DNA of 64,000 bases from Cellvibrio sp. UBA7671. GTDB lineage: Bacteria; Pseudomonadota; Gammaproteobacteria; Pseudomonadales; Cellvibrionaceae. The DNA lies in assembly GCA_002483145.1 (NCBI GenBank), contig DLHJ01000014.1:682001-746000 (forward strand), in the 5' to 3' direction. Below, piece by piece: positions 30,341 through 39,430 of this stretch (positions are counted from its first letter, which is position 1; each line of letters starts with the position of its first letter). The translations under genes were made by a program, and so were the position numbers. The notes below the pieces were generated by a model that saw only the letters and a program-made list of their open reading frames with translations, was not told where the DNA came from and made no database searches.

Positions 30341-32206
30341 ATGTACAGATTTATAAAAGCCATAATTACCTTTGTTTGCCTGATCGGATTTTCAGTACAG
30401 GCCGATGAACCAGTACCGCAATCACTTGAAGAATTAAAAACAGCCATCGAAAAAATTCGTCAGGATACCAACACTCCTGCCCTTGGCATTGCTCTGGTCA
30501 ATAAAGATGGCCCTTACTGGATTGCTGGTTTAGGTGAGGCCAATATCGAAACGCACACCAAAGCCGATGAAAACACGCTGTTTCGCATAGGTTCAGTTTC
30601 TAAAATGTTTGCCGCACTTGCCGTGCTGAAATTACAAGAGGAAGGAAAACTCAATCTGAACGACAAGGTACGCGATCTAGTACCAGAAATTCAGTTTGAA
30701 AACCCTTGGGAAGAAACCCATCCCATTAAAGTTGTTCACCTACTTGAGCACACCACTGGCTGGGATGATATCCACCTTGCTGAATACGCCTTTTCAGCAC
30801 CGGATACCATGAGTACAAAAGAGGGTCTTGATTACCATCCTGATTCACGCAAATCTCGCTGGATTCCGGGTACACGTCATGCTTATTGCAACGCAGGCGC
30901 GGCAGTAGTCGCTTATATTGTAGAAAAGATAACAGGCAAAAAATACGAAGACTATATTGAAGATACTTTTTTCAAACCACTGGATATGCAATCCACCAGC
31001 TATTTCCAAACCGATTTGTATCAGCAAAAAGGCGCAACACTTTATACCAACAATAAACCGGAAAATTATTGGCATATCATTCACAGAGCCGCAGGCTCCA
31101 TTAATTCATCTCCCAAAGATATGGCGAATTTTGTGCAATTTTTATTATTGCGCGGAGCAACGCCCAGTCAGCAAATAGTTTCAAGTACCGCTATTGATCG
31201 CATGGAAACACCGGAAACAACACTTGGAAATCTTTCCGGTATTAAATCAGGTTATGGATTGGCAAATTACACAAGTGGCCACAAAGATTTTCATATTGCA
31301 TTTCGCGGCCATAACGGCGGGGTGTTCGGTGGACTTACTGAATTAAGTTACAACAATGAACTAGGCACTGGTTATGTCTTTATGATCAATGCAGGAAACT
31401 GGCTTGCATTCGATAAAATTTCAAAAACTATTCGCGCTTATTTACTGAAAAATCATAAGGTTAATAAACCGCAACCTATAGCACTCCCAGAAAAATTTAA
31501 ATCTCTCGGCGGCTACTATGTACCTATTAATCATCGCAATCAGCTGATGCGATTAATGAATGTGACTTTTGGTGTTATGAAATTTCAGACTGATGATACT
31601 TACTTGCACCGTCATCCTCTACTGGGAGGATGGGAGCACCCGAGTCAAGACTATGCAACAAATGAAGATTACTTGATTGATAGCTGGACTGGATTACCAT
31701 CAATCGCATTGGTAGATGATCCCATTGAAGGAAATGCAATTCAGGTTAACACAGATTTATTCAAGCCGGCCTCAGCCCTCCAAGTATTTGGCATGATCGG
31801 TCTCTACGCCGCACTGCTTATTACTACTTTATGCAGTTTACTTGCAATTGTTATCTGGGGCTTTCGCAGGCTAGCCAAAAAAACACCAGCTGACCCTAGC
31901 GTCTGGATTCGCATTTGGCCATTAGCTGCAAGCCTGATATTTATTGGATTCGCAGTCAGTCTTTCTCTCGGTGGATTATTCATACAATCTTTTGCAAACA
32001 TCTCGCCCTTATCAATTACTATTTTCTTGCTAAGTATTACGTACCCAATCGTGTCAATTGCTAGTGCAGTCATATTATTTAAGTATCGCCAACATTCAAT
32101 ATCAAGCTGGATATTCTGGTACGCATTTATATACACTGGGTTAAATCTATTGATGGCCACTCACCTGGCTTATTATGGATTGTTCGCACTCAAAACCTGG
32201 TCCTAA
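30341..32206 (+). CDS. Membrane-anchored serine hydrolase, class C beta-lactamase-like
   Basis: A 621-residue protein: a signal peptide (residues 1-21), then a penicillin-binding-like serine hydrolase domain (about 25-380), then four membrane helices at the C-terminal end (about 485-615). The catalytic motifs are SVSK (Ser85-Lys88) and YCN (Tyr182-Asn184); a late HNGG (RGHNGGVFGG) stands for the third motif. Such enzymes cut D-alanyl peptides, esters or small lactams; the substrate is not known here. It is first in an operon with a LytS-type kinase and LytTR regulator (3 bp and 1-bp overlap), so it may be regulated by or feed signals to them. AAGGAG precedes ATG. Confidence 0.85.
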   Translation: MYRFIKAIITFVCLIGFSVQADEPVPQSLEELKTAIEKIRQDTNTPALGIALVNKDGPYWIAGLGEANIETHTKADENTLFRIGSVSKMFAALAVLKLQEEGKLNLNDKVRDLVPEIQFENPWEETHPIKVVHLLEHTTGWDDIHLAEYAFSAPDTMSTKEGLDYHPDSRKSRWIPGTRHAYCNAGAAVVAYIVEKITGKKYEDYIEDTFFKPLDMQSTSYFQTDLYQQKGATLYTNNKPENYWHIIHRAAGSINSSPKDMANFVQFLLLRGATPSQQIVSSTAIDRMETPETTLGNLSGIKSGYGLANYTSGHKDFHIAFRGHNGGVFGGLTELSYNNELGTGYVFMINAGNWLAFDKISKTIRAYLLKNHKVNKPQPIALPEKFKSLGGYYVPINHRNQLMRLMNVTFGVMKFQTDDTYLHRHPLLGGWEHPSQDYATNEDYLIDSWTGLPSIALVDDPIEGNAIQVNTDLFKPASALQVFGMIGLYAALLITTLCSLLAIVIWGFRRLAKKTPADPSVWIRIWPLAASLIFIGFAVSLSLGGLFIQSFANISPLSITIFLLSITYPIVSIASAVILFKYRQHSISSWIFWYAFIYTGLNLLMATHLAYYGLFALKTWS

Positions 32207-32209
32207 CTG

Positions 32210-33295
32210 ATGAACTTTAATTTTTTCCCGCGCAACAAGACATTTTGGATGTACCACGGATCTATCTTGTTGATTATGACGTTGGCACAAACCGTTATTA
32301 TCTTGCTGTGGCGGGAAGAAATTCTTTTTAACTTTGTGGGTGGGCTACTATGGCTCCCCCTGTTTACACTGGCAACACTCTATTATCGATACCTATATAA
32401 AAATCATCAGTGGCAAGAACTAAATACGGCAAAAAATATTTTAGTTGTAACGAGTTATAGTTTAATTGGCGGCCTCATTGTCACCGTCATTATGCTTGGC
32501 TCGATTATTCCGTTTTTTTGGGAAGATATGAATAAAGCGGCTGCTGAACATAAAACAACTGCCTCAACAATAATCACGCAAATGCTTATCGGCAATTGGC
32601 TTCAAACCCAACTATTTATTGGTGGATGGATTTTTGTCTACATCAGCATCACAACCAAGCAGCGAATTAAAGAAGCCGATGTAACCAACTTAAAACTTCA
32701 AAATAGCCTCAAAGAAGCTCAACTCGCCAACCTGACCAATCAACTCAACCCGCATTTTTTATTTAACACACTCAACAACATTAAATTCACCGTGCGTAAA
32801 GACCCCTTAAAATCCGAAAAAATGATCACAGACTTATCAGATATTTTGAGATATTCATTGGAATCCAGCAAAAATGAAAAAGTTCAGCTTTCTGATGAGC
32901 TGGAAATAGTTAACCGTTACATTGCCATCATCAAAGTACACATGGAAAACAGATTACACTTTGAAAGTGACATACCAGAAAACCTGTATTCTAATTTTAT
33001 TCCTCCTATGATTTTGCAAATGCTTATAGAGAATTCGATTAAGCATGGTATAGAAAAATTGCGCTATGGTGGAAAAGTTCAGTTGATGGCCGAAGCCACT
33101 GCACATTCCATCACCTTCAAAATCACCAATGATATTCCGCATACAGAAATACCAACAACGCAAAGCACAGGTATAGGCTTACGCAATATTGAGCAACGGC
33201 TTAAACTGCTGTACGGCAACGCCGCAACCATAAGCACCCATGGACACGACCAACAATTTATAGTCACACTGACCCTTCCGCGAGAAATACGCTAA
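32210..33295 (+). CDS. LytS/YehU-type sensor histidine kinase
   Basis: A 361-residue membrane kinase. Four hydrophobic segments lie in residues 13-150 (such as GSILLIMTLAQTVIILLW and SLIGGLIVTVIMLGSIIPFF). A short coiled coil (ADVTNLKLQNSLKEAQLANLTNQL) leads to the His-kinase box QLNPHFLFNTLNNI with His182. The ATP-binding part has MLIENSIKHGI (N box) and GIGLRNIEQRLKLLYG (G box). It has no extracellular sensor domain, as in LytS/BtsS-like kinases that sense within the membrane. It overlaps the LytTR gene by 1 bp (TAATG) and is the cognate kinase. Confidence 0.9.
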   Translation: MNFNFFPRNKTFWMYHGSILLIMTLAQTVIILLWREEILFNFVGGLLWLPLFTLATLYYRYLYKNHQWQELNTAKNILVVTSYSLIGGLIVTVIMLGSIIPFFWEDMNKAAAEHKTTASTIITQMLIGNWLQTQLFIGGWIFVYISITTKQRIKEADVTNLKLQNSLKEAQLANLTNQLNPHFLFNTLNNIKFTVRKDPLKSEKMITDLSDILRYSLESSKNEKVQLSDELEIVNRYIAIIKVHMENRLHFESDIPENLYSNFIPPMILQMLIENSIKHGIEKLRYGGKVQLMAEATAHSITFKITNDIPHTEIPTTQSTGIGLRNIEQRLKLLYGNAATISTHGHDQQFIVTLTLPREIR

Positions 33296-34008
33296 TGAAA
33301 GCTATAGTGGTTGAAGATTCCCGCATCGCCCGCGAAGGATTGATAGAAATGCTGGGTGAATTTGCAGAAGTAGACATTGTCGGTGAAGCTGAGCACCCTA
33401 CCCCGGCACTTGAACTTATTCAGGAAAAACGTCCTGACGTTATTTTTTTAGATATCCATATGCCCGGAGAGACTGGTTTTGAGTTGCTGGAAAAGCTGGA
33501 TTATATACCGCGCATTATTTTTACAACGGCTTACTCTGAGTACGCAATCAAATCCTTCGACTACCATACTATCGATTACCTATTAAAACCTATCAGCCAG
33601 GAGCGACTGGCCTTAGCTATTGCAAAACTGAACATCAGCACTGATGAAACAGCGCAAGGAATCAAACCTGCGCTGGAAATGAATAACAAGATATTTGTGA
33701 AAGATGACGACAAGTGCCACTTGGTAACACTGGAATCTATACGTTATTTTGAAAGCTGCAAAAATCATGTGCGGATATTTTTCAACCAGGAATCAGCCTT
33801 TGTCAAAAAATCGCTAAGTCAAATTGAGGAGCGCTTACCCAGGAAATTTTTCTTTCGCGCCAATCGCCAATTTATTGTTAACTTGCAAGCGATTAGCACC
33901 ATCGAAGAAGGCATCCGCGATGGCTATGTGATCACCATGAATAACGGTACAACTATTGATATTTCACGCCGGCAAGCAACAGACTTAAAGGATATATTGA
34001 GTTTTTAA
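33295..34008 (+). CDS. LytTR-family response regulator
   Basis: A 237-residue regulator. The receiver domain (1-120) has VVEDSR at the acidic pocket and the phospho-acceptor Asp53 in VIFLDIHMPG. The C-terminal LytTR DNA-binding domain (about 135-237) has the expected pattern (KIFVKDDDKCHLVTLESIRYFESCKNHVRIFF, then FFRANRQFIVNLQAIS). It is translationally coupled to the kinase gene by TAATG. A likely target is the operon itself, starting at the serine hydrolase; no pair of direct repeats typical of LytTR sites was found in the short upstream region. Confidence 0.93.
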   Translation: MKAIVVEDSRIAREGLIEMLGEFAEVDIVGEAEHPTPALELIQEKRPDVIFLDIHMPGETGFELLEKLDYIPRIIFTTAYSEYAIKSFDYHTIDYLLKPISQERLALAIAKLNISTDETAQGIKPALEMNNKIFVKDDDKCHLVTLESIRYFESCKNHVRIFFNQESAFVKKSLSQIEERLPRKFFFRANRQFIVNLQAISTIEEGIRDGYVITMNNGTTIDISRRQATDLKDILSF

Positions 34009-34023
34009 TTGACCATATTGTTA

Positions 34024-34629
34024 TTATTTTCGAACCGCCCAATACAATCTCGGCAACAGCAACGCCAACAAAATCACACCAAATAACACCGCCTCAAAAT
34101 AACTTGACCGCACCTGCATCAACACATGCATCCAGGCGAGGATGGCAATCAGGTAAATACTTTTGTGTAAACGTAGCCAGTTTTTCCCCAGCCTCCGCAT
34201 CATCGCCTTGGTTGAGGTGACACCCAAAGCAATCAGTAAAATTACAGCGGGAATTGTGACCAGAATATAAGGCCGCTCAACCAATTCTTTACCGAAACGC
34301 GAAAAGTCCAACCCTAAAATAAAAACCAGAAACGCAAGCACATGCGAAACGGCATAAAGGAGCGTAAACAAACCCAACATACGCCTATGGACTTGCAGCC
34401 AGCGGAAGTGGAAATTTGTAAAGTTAACTAAACGCCGCAACGGCGTTACAGCGAGAGTGATGAACAAAAAGTAAATTGTCCATTCTCCCGTAAATAGCAC
34501 AATTGCTTTAGCTGGGTCAGCGCCCAATTGATTGGCAAGTGTTTTATAGACAATAAATACCAGCGGTATCAATGCAAGGAAAAAAATCAGAACCCGTCGC
34601 CACAACACAGGCATAGCAATTACTCTCAA
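34024..34629 (-). CDS. msrQ: Haem-binding membrane subunit MsrQ
   Basis: A 201-residue membrane protein of the MsrQ (YedZ) family, the b-type haem protein that passes electrons to MsrP for repairing oxidised methionines in the periplasm. Five or six helices are present, with haem-ligand histidines visible in LQVHRRMLGLFTLLYAVSHVLAFL and in RLHKSIYLIAILAWMHVLMQV. The start overlaps the msrP stop by 4 bp. Its stop is 16 bp from that of the convergent LytTR gene, with no clear terminator between. Confidence 0.95.
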   Translation of the reverse strand: MRVIAMPVLWRRVLIFFLALIPLVFIVYKTLANQLGADPAKAIVLFTGEWTIYFLFITLAVTPLRRLVNFTNFHFRWLQVHRRMLGLFTLLYAVSHVLAFLVFILGLDFSRFGKELVERPYILVTIPAVILLIALGVTSTKAMMRRLGKNWLRLHKSIYLIAILAWMHVLMQVRSSYFEAVLFGVILLALLLPRLYWAVRK

Positions 34630-35630
34630 TAAAATTTACGCAAATCCATATCTTTATACAGATGTGCTACCTGCTCCGCATAACCATTAAATAATTGTGT
34701 GGGAATAATATTCGGGCGTAACAAACCGCTCGGCAGACGACGCTCTTCCGCTTGGCTCCAACGCGGATGGCTCACTTGTGGGTTTACGTTGGCATAAAAG
34801 CCATATTCATCTGGTGCGATCATGCTCCAGGTGGTTTTGGGTTGCTTTTCAGTAAATTCAATTTTCACAATCGATTTGATGTATTTAAAACCATATTTCC
34901 AAGGCACCACCAAACGCAAAGGGGCGCCGTTTTGATTAGGCAGAACTTTGCCGTACAAACCAACGGCAAGAGTCGTTAAGGGATGCATAGCTTCATCCAT
35001 CCGCAAACCTTCACGATAAGGCCAATCAATCGTGCTAAACCGGCTTTTCTGTTCAGGCATCTCCGACGGACGTTCGAGTGTCGTGAATGCAACGTATTTT
35101 GCTTTGCTGGTCGGTTCGACGCGTTTGATTAAATCAGCGAGTGAGAATCCAACCCAAGGCACCACCATCGACCAGGCCTCAACACAACGCAGGCGATAAA
35201 TTCGCTCTTCCAGTGTCACGCCTTTTAATAAATCTTCCAAGCCAAAAGTGCGGGGTTTATTAACCTCACCAACGATCTCAACTGTCCATGGATGCGGCTT
35301 TAATATATGAGACTTAGCGGCCGGATCAGTTTTATCGTAACCATATTCGTAAAAATTGTTATAGGCAGCAACATGTTCATAAGGTGTCAGAGGTTCGCTG
35401 ATTTTTTCCTGATTGGCTATGGCTCCGGCAATCTGCATTTTTAACCAATCCGGGCCGGGTAAATCCTTATCAGCTACCTGCGTAGGGGCAGCAAATACAT
35501 CGATTGCACTTGCGCTGACACCCATAGCTGCAACGCTCATTGCGCCACGCATAAAATCGCGCCGGGCATTGTAGATAGACTCGGGGGTAATTTCAGAAGA
35601 TGGGATATCGGTGGGCTTTTTGATCAGCAT
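34626..35630 (-). CDS. msrP: Periplasmic methionine sulfoxide reductase MsrP (molybdenum subunit)
   Basis: A 334-residue molybdopterin enzyme that repairs methionine sulfoxide in periplasmic proteins. The N-terminus has a Tat signal (ARRDFMRGAMSVAAMG, Arg23-Arg24) with a likely cut after FAA. The Mo-binding cysteine is Cys149 in YRLRCVEAWSMVVPWVG. The C-terminal PRWSQAEERRLPS stretch is family-typical. It pairs with msrQ directly downstream (4-bp overlap). Other sulfite-oxidase fold enzymes are excluded by the msrQ partner. Confidence 0.96.
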   Translation of the reverse strand: MLIKKPTDIPSSEITPESIYNARRDFMRGAMSVAAMGVSASAIDVFAAPTQVADKDLPGPDWLKMQIAGAIANQEKISEPLTPYEHVAAYNNFYEYGYDKTDPAAKSHILKPHPWTVEIVGEVNKPRTFGLEDLLKGVTLEERIYRLRCVEAWSMVVPWVGFSLADLIKRVEPTSKAKYVAFTTLERPSEMPEQKSRFSTIDWPYREGLRMDEAMHPLTTLAVGLYGKVLPNQNGAPLRLVVPWKYGFKYIKSIVKIEFTEKQPKTTWSMIAPDEYGFYANVNPQVSHPRWSQAEERRLPSGLLRPNIIPTQLFNGYAEQVAHLYKDMDLRKFY

Positions 35631-35683
35631 ACTGACCTCGTTGAGTGAAATACTGTGCTGTAGACTTACAGCAATCGGATTTG

Positions 35684-36517
35684 TTACGGCGATTCAAAAA
35701 TATAATTTCGACCCTGATGATCACAAACGTAACGCGTATCAGTCATCGCGACACACTCATCCATTGATAAGTTTTTGGGAACGTTAGTTGCTTCGCTAAC
35801 CCCCATAGTCGCCTTATCTTTTTTTAAAAACCCATACATGATTTCAAAGCGCTGCGGAAAATCCAAACCTTTGCTGTGTAAATCCTGATAAAGATACGCA
35901 AATTTTCCATAGGTCATAGTGACGCCGCAAAGACCTATCTCACACATCTTGTCGATATACATCCCATAAGCTTGAGCGAGATACTGGCTCAACCCACCAC
36001 CTTGATACTTGGGTAAGTCCATTTTGTTATCGATCGACAATGCACCTTTCGCTAATCGATGATTAGCCTTATTACCCAGCGATTTGAAGTCGCGGCTTCG
36101 ACAGCGGATCTGGTTCCCCAACAACTCGCAACCTGAGATCTTGTTTGACTCAGCCTTAACATTACGCATTGGCACTGTCTCTGGCTCATTGACGATAGCG
36201 GTTTGGGTACTGACATGCGGATTGGTGATAATTTTTTGCGGAGCGATTGCTGCTGCGGTAGCTTGAGTTTTGCGAGCGGGCGAAGGCAATTTGATTCCAT
36301 TGCGCTCTGCGGGTCGTTTTAACAATGAAGCCTGCACTGCTTCATTATTTTTCTTGAATTGATTAAACGGCGGTAAGCCTTTGGTTTGCGCCTTGGCTTG
36401 CAACTGGCAGTAAACTTGTTCGTAATAAGTTTCAGCGAGGGCAAAGCAGAATTGGTCGGCCTTTGCGCTAGCGGTCAGTAGATACAGAATGGAAATACTG
36501 AACCAAGCGTAGCGCAT
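35684..36517 (-). CDS. Periplasmic protein of unknown function (277 residues)
   Basis: Has a signal peptide (MRYAWFSISILYLLTASAKA, cut after AKA). Then comes a helical cysteine-containing segment (DQFCFALAETYYEQVYCQLQAK), a linker rich in Ala, Thr and Pro (residues about 70-125), and a C-terminal region (about 128-277) with six further cysteines that could form disulfides (CELLGNQIRC; MCEIGLCG; MDECVAMTDTRYVCDHQG). I recognise no family. It lies alone between msrP and rlmKL and may be transcribed with rlmKL, whose stop is 20 bp upstream. Confidence 0.6.
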   Translation of the reverse strand: MRYAWFSISILYLLTASAKADQFCFALAETYYEQVYCQLQAKAQTKGLPPFNQFKKNNEAVQASLLKRPAERNGIKLPSPARKTQATAAAIAPQKIITNPHVSTQTAIVNEPETVPMRNVKAESNKISGCELLGNQIRCRSRDFKSLGNKANHRLAKGALSIDNKMDLPKYQGGGLSQYLAQAYGMYIDKMCEIGLCGVTMTYGKFAYLYQDLHSKGLDFPQRFEIMYGFLKKDKATMGVSEATNVPKNLSMDECVAMTDTRYVCDHQGRNYIFESP

Positions 36518-36536
36518 AAAATTGACCTTTATTGAA

Positions 36537-38792
36537 CTAGTGGGTAATCAACCAACACTGATGGATTTTAGGATTGCGCTTAAAATCTTCATCAATTGTT
36601 TGCGCACTAATATCCTTGATGGTGTATGCACTCAATGCATCAGCATCCAATTTAAAACTGCGCAGGTTATTGGAGAAAATCAGTGTGCCACCTTCCGCTA
36701 ACGAGCGCATCGCATTGTTAATCATGCCGACATGATCGCGCTGCACATCCAATACATCTTCCATACGTTTGGAATTAGAGAAGCTTGGAGGATCAAGCAA
36801 AATCAGATCAAATTGTTGGTCGTTATCTTCCAGCCATTTTAAACAATCGGCTTGCTCCAAACGGTTGCGCGACTCACTCAAACCATTTAACGCATAATTT
36901 TTACGCGCCCAGTTTAGATAAGTATTGGACATATCCACGCTCACCGTATAACGCGCACCGGCCATAGCCGCGTGCACACTCGCGGTTGCGGTGTAACAGA
37001 ACAAATTTAAAAAGCGTTTATCTTTGGCCAGATCCGCAATCATCAAACGCACCGGGCGATGATCGAGAAACAAACCCGTATCCAAATACTGCCACATATT
37101 AATATGCAGCTTCGCTGGCCCTTCCTGCACACTGAATACATCACCGGTTGGACGCTCGCTGATTTTTTCGTACTGGCTGGTACCCTTATTGCGACGGCGC
37201 TGTTTGTAGCTGATATTGGAAGCGAGTAAATCCAGCGCAAACGGCACCGCCATTTCGATTTCCGCAAAACGCTGCGCAGCGCGATCTTCATCGACTGATT
37301 TGGGTGCTGCGTATTCCTGCACATGGGCGTAAAGTTGCGGAGCACGATTGGGCTGGGTTTGGCCGCGATAAATATCAATTGCCGCGGAATATTCCGGCAT
37401 ATCAGCGTCGTATAAACGATAGCAACTTATGTCGTTTTTCTTTGCCCACTTCTCTAACTGCTTGAGATTTTTTTGCAGGCGATTCACTAACATCTGTGCA
37501 CCATTGGAAAGTGCATCAGCCTGTTCTTTTTTGTTTTCAACTTTAACCCGCGCTTCAGCTTCTTTGCGCTCTTCATCGTCTTTACTAAAGCGCGCATCTT
37601 GCTCGACACGGCTTTGTACAAATGCTTCGCTGCTGATGCTGAACATCAACAATTCGCTCGCGATAGTGCCGTTAAAAAATTTGTATTTTTTATCCGCACG
37701 CAAACCCATTTGTTTACCGAGTTCAGGGTTGCCGGTAAACACACCCGCGCGCCAACCCTGGAATTCATTGCGCAAACGCTCTCCCAAATGGGCATACAAT
37801 AATTTCAGCGATTCAATTTCGCCCAAACGTTCGCCGTAAGGTGGGTTGCTGATGACGATGCCAAAATCCATCGCCTTGTGCGTCGGTTTTACGAAATCTT
37901 TTAATTCTTTACGACTCACACGCAACCAGTGATCCAACTCGGCGCTGACAATATTGTCTTCCGCTGCGCGAATAACGTTGACATCAGCATCGTAACCGCG
38001 AATTTCTGGCAGATTTTCGCGCGCAAGACCTGCTTTTTTGCGCGCAAACGCTTCTTCGCGTAACTCCAGCCAGATATCGTTGCGATGGTTGAGCCAGCGT
38101 TCGAAACCAAAACTGCCGCGCAACAAACCCGGAGCAATATCCGCAGCGATCAAGGCGGCTTCAATCAGGATAGTTCCCGAGCCACACATAGGGTCTAGCA
38201 GTGCACCACCTTGCGCAGCTATCTCCGGCCAGCCAGCACGAATCAAAATGCCCGCGGCGAGATTTTCTTTCATCGGCGCATTGCCCTGCTTCACGCGGTA
38301 GCCGCGGCGATGCAGGCTGTCTCCCGAGAGATCGATACTGACAATCACTTTGCTTTTGGATAAGCGCACATTCACCCGCAAATCCGGGTCGCGCTTGGCG
38401 ACCGAGGGGCGTTCGCCGCTGAAATCGCGCAGGCAATCCACAATCGCATCTTTGACTTTTACGGCGCCAAACTGGGTGTTGCGGATAGTGTCGTTGGTGC
38501 CGATAAAATCCACCAACAGCGTGCCATTGGGGCTTAAATGCTCCTCCCAACGCAACTCGCGTACACCGTCATAAAGTTCTTCCTGGCTATCGGCTTCAAA
38601 GCTTGCCAGCGGCAGCAGTATTTTATTAGCCAGACGCGACCAGAGGCAGGCGCGATAGGCCATCCCTATATCGCCCGAGAAATAGATACCGGCAACCGTC
38701 TCGCGCAGATCTTCTGCACCAAGGGTTTGCAGTTCGCTATAGAGCAAGCCTTCCAAGCCTTTGGGGCAAGTGGCGAAATATTGATGTGTCAT
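36537..38792 (-). CDS. rlmL: Bifunctional 23S rRNA methyltransferase RlmKL
   Basis: A 751-residue two-domain enzyme that makes m2G2445 (RlmL half) and m7G2069 (RlmK half) in 23S rRNA. The start ATG 38790-38792 (MTHQYFATCPKGLEGLL) is chosen over one nine codons earlier, as the family begins here and GGAAAG precedes it. The N-terminal half has a THUMP domain and the methyltransferase motifs DPMCGSGTILIEAAL and ISNPPYGERLG. A charged helical linker (near residue 410, KDDEERKEAEARVKVENKKEQ) leads to the C-terminal half with FLNLFCYTATASVHAAMAGA and LILLDPPSFSNSKRM. Length matches the fused gammaproteobacterial form. Confidence 0.95.
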   Translation of the reverse strand: MTHQYFATCPKGLEGLLYSELQTLGAEDLRETVAGIYFSGDIGMAYRACLWSRLANKILLPLASFEADSQEELYDGVRELRWEEHLSPNGTLLVDFIGTNDTIRNTQFGAVKVKDAIVDCLRDFSGERPSVAKRDPDLRVNVRLSKSKVIVSIDLSGDSLHRRGYRVKQGNAPMKENLAAGILIRAGWPEIAAQGGALLDPMCGSGTILIEAALIAADIAPGLLRGSFGFERWLNHRNDIWLELREEAFARKKAGLARENLPEIRGYDADVNVIRAAEDNIVSAELDHWLRVSRKELKDFVKPTHKAMDFGIVISNPPYGERLGEIESLKLLYAHLGERLRNEFQGWRAGVFTGNPELGKQMGLRADKKYKFFNGTIASELLMFSISSEAFVQSRVEQDARFSKDDEERKEAEARVKVENKKEQADALSNGAQMLVNRLQKNLKQLEKWAKKNDISCYRLYDADMPEYSAAIDIYRGQTQPNRAPQLYAHVQEYAAPKSVDEDRAAQRFAEIEMAVPFALDLLASNISYKQRRRNKGTSQYEKISERPTGDVFSVQEGPAKLHINMWQYLDTGLFLDHRPVRLMIADLAKDKRFLNLFCYTATASVHAAMAGARYTVSVDMSNTYLNWARKNYALNGLSESRNRLEQADCLKWLEDNDQQFDLILLDPPSFSNSKRMEDVLDVQRDHVGMINNAMRSLAEGGTLIFSNNLRSFKLDADALSAYTIKDISAQTIDEDFKRNPKIHQCWLITH

Positions 38793-39103
38793 TACGCTTT
38801 CCAACAAGGGATTTTCCAAAAAAAGGTTTCCTGATGAACTTTTCTGAACAGAACCTGACTAACGAAAGGTGTTTGTCATCAAGTTGTCAAATACATTTGC
38901 TAGGCCGATATGCCATATAGAACGGCCTATGTATAAAAATTTAATCGTTCACGAGGCCAGTTAAATCTGGTGTACTCACCCAACCTGTCAACGCTAAGGA
39001 GAATGTAAAAACCAGTCAGACATGCTAGTGAAAGACCGCAAGACCGCTTCCGTCGATAAGTAACACCCTATCGATAAACCACAATATAGAGGTGCAATAA
39101 CTG
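38793..39103. other. Upstream region of rmf (311 bases, no gene)
   Basis: No gene is seen. A perfect 7-bp inverted repeat TAGGCCG / CGGCCTA (38901-38929) encloses a smaller palindrome (ATATGCCATAT), and TATAAAAAT follows at 38932. A second repeat near 39050-39075 (GTCGATAAG / TATCGATA) sits just before the rmf ribosome site. These are likely control elements for rmf, which in other bacteria is switched on in stationary phase by ppGpp. Confidence 0.45.
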
Positions 39104-39328
39104 ATGAAACGTCAAAAACGTGACCAAACAGAACGCGCATTTGTTAAAGGGTATCAAGCAGGTATTGATGGGCGTTCCAAAAGCCTTTGTCCCCATGAGA
39201 CCGGCCAAGCGCGCCAGCAATGGCTCAACGGCTGGCGCGAATCGCGCATCGATCAGTGGGACGGCTATAGTCGTTTGGCACAGGTTCAAAAAGTGAACAA
39301 CATCCAACCCATGGCCATGAGTGGCTAG
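39104..39328 (+). CDS. rmf: Ribosome modulation factor
   Basis: A 74-residue Rmf, which binds 70S ribosomes in stationary phase and packs them as inactive 100S dimers. The core MKRQKRDQTERAFVKGYQAGIDGRSKSLCPHETGQARQQWLNGWRESRID is the full family signature: the RAFVKGYQAG start, the CPHE turn, and the QWLNGWRE end. The C-terminal tail after residue 55 is longer than in E. coli (55 residues), which is common in pseudomonads. It is transcribed alone and ends at a terminator (39382-39401). Confidence 0.95.
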   Translation: MKRQKRDQTERAFVKGYQAGIDGRSKSLCPHETGQARQQWLNGWRESRIDQWDGYSRLAQVQKVNNIQPMAMSG

Positions 39329-39381
39329 CTTTCAACGCAAGACCAACAGAATTTTCCCAGCTAAATCATTTTTGATTCTAT

Positions 39382-39401
39382 AAGCCCGCTCTTGCGGGCT
39401 T
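39382..39401 (+). terminator. Terminator after rmf
   Basis: An 8-bp GC-rich stem AAGCCCGC / GCGGGCTT with a 4-base loop, followed by CGCTGTTTTAG. It is placed between the convergent rmf and pyrD genes and may serve both directions. Confidence 0.75.
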
Positions 39402-39430
39402 CGCTGTTTTAGCGCCTTAAAAAAACGGAA

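Noticed and set aside
30845..31178. Overlapping frames within the serine hydrolase gene
   Set aside because: They lie in other frames of a well-supported gene with intact catalytic motifs and show no family pattern.
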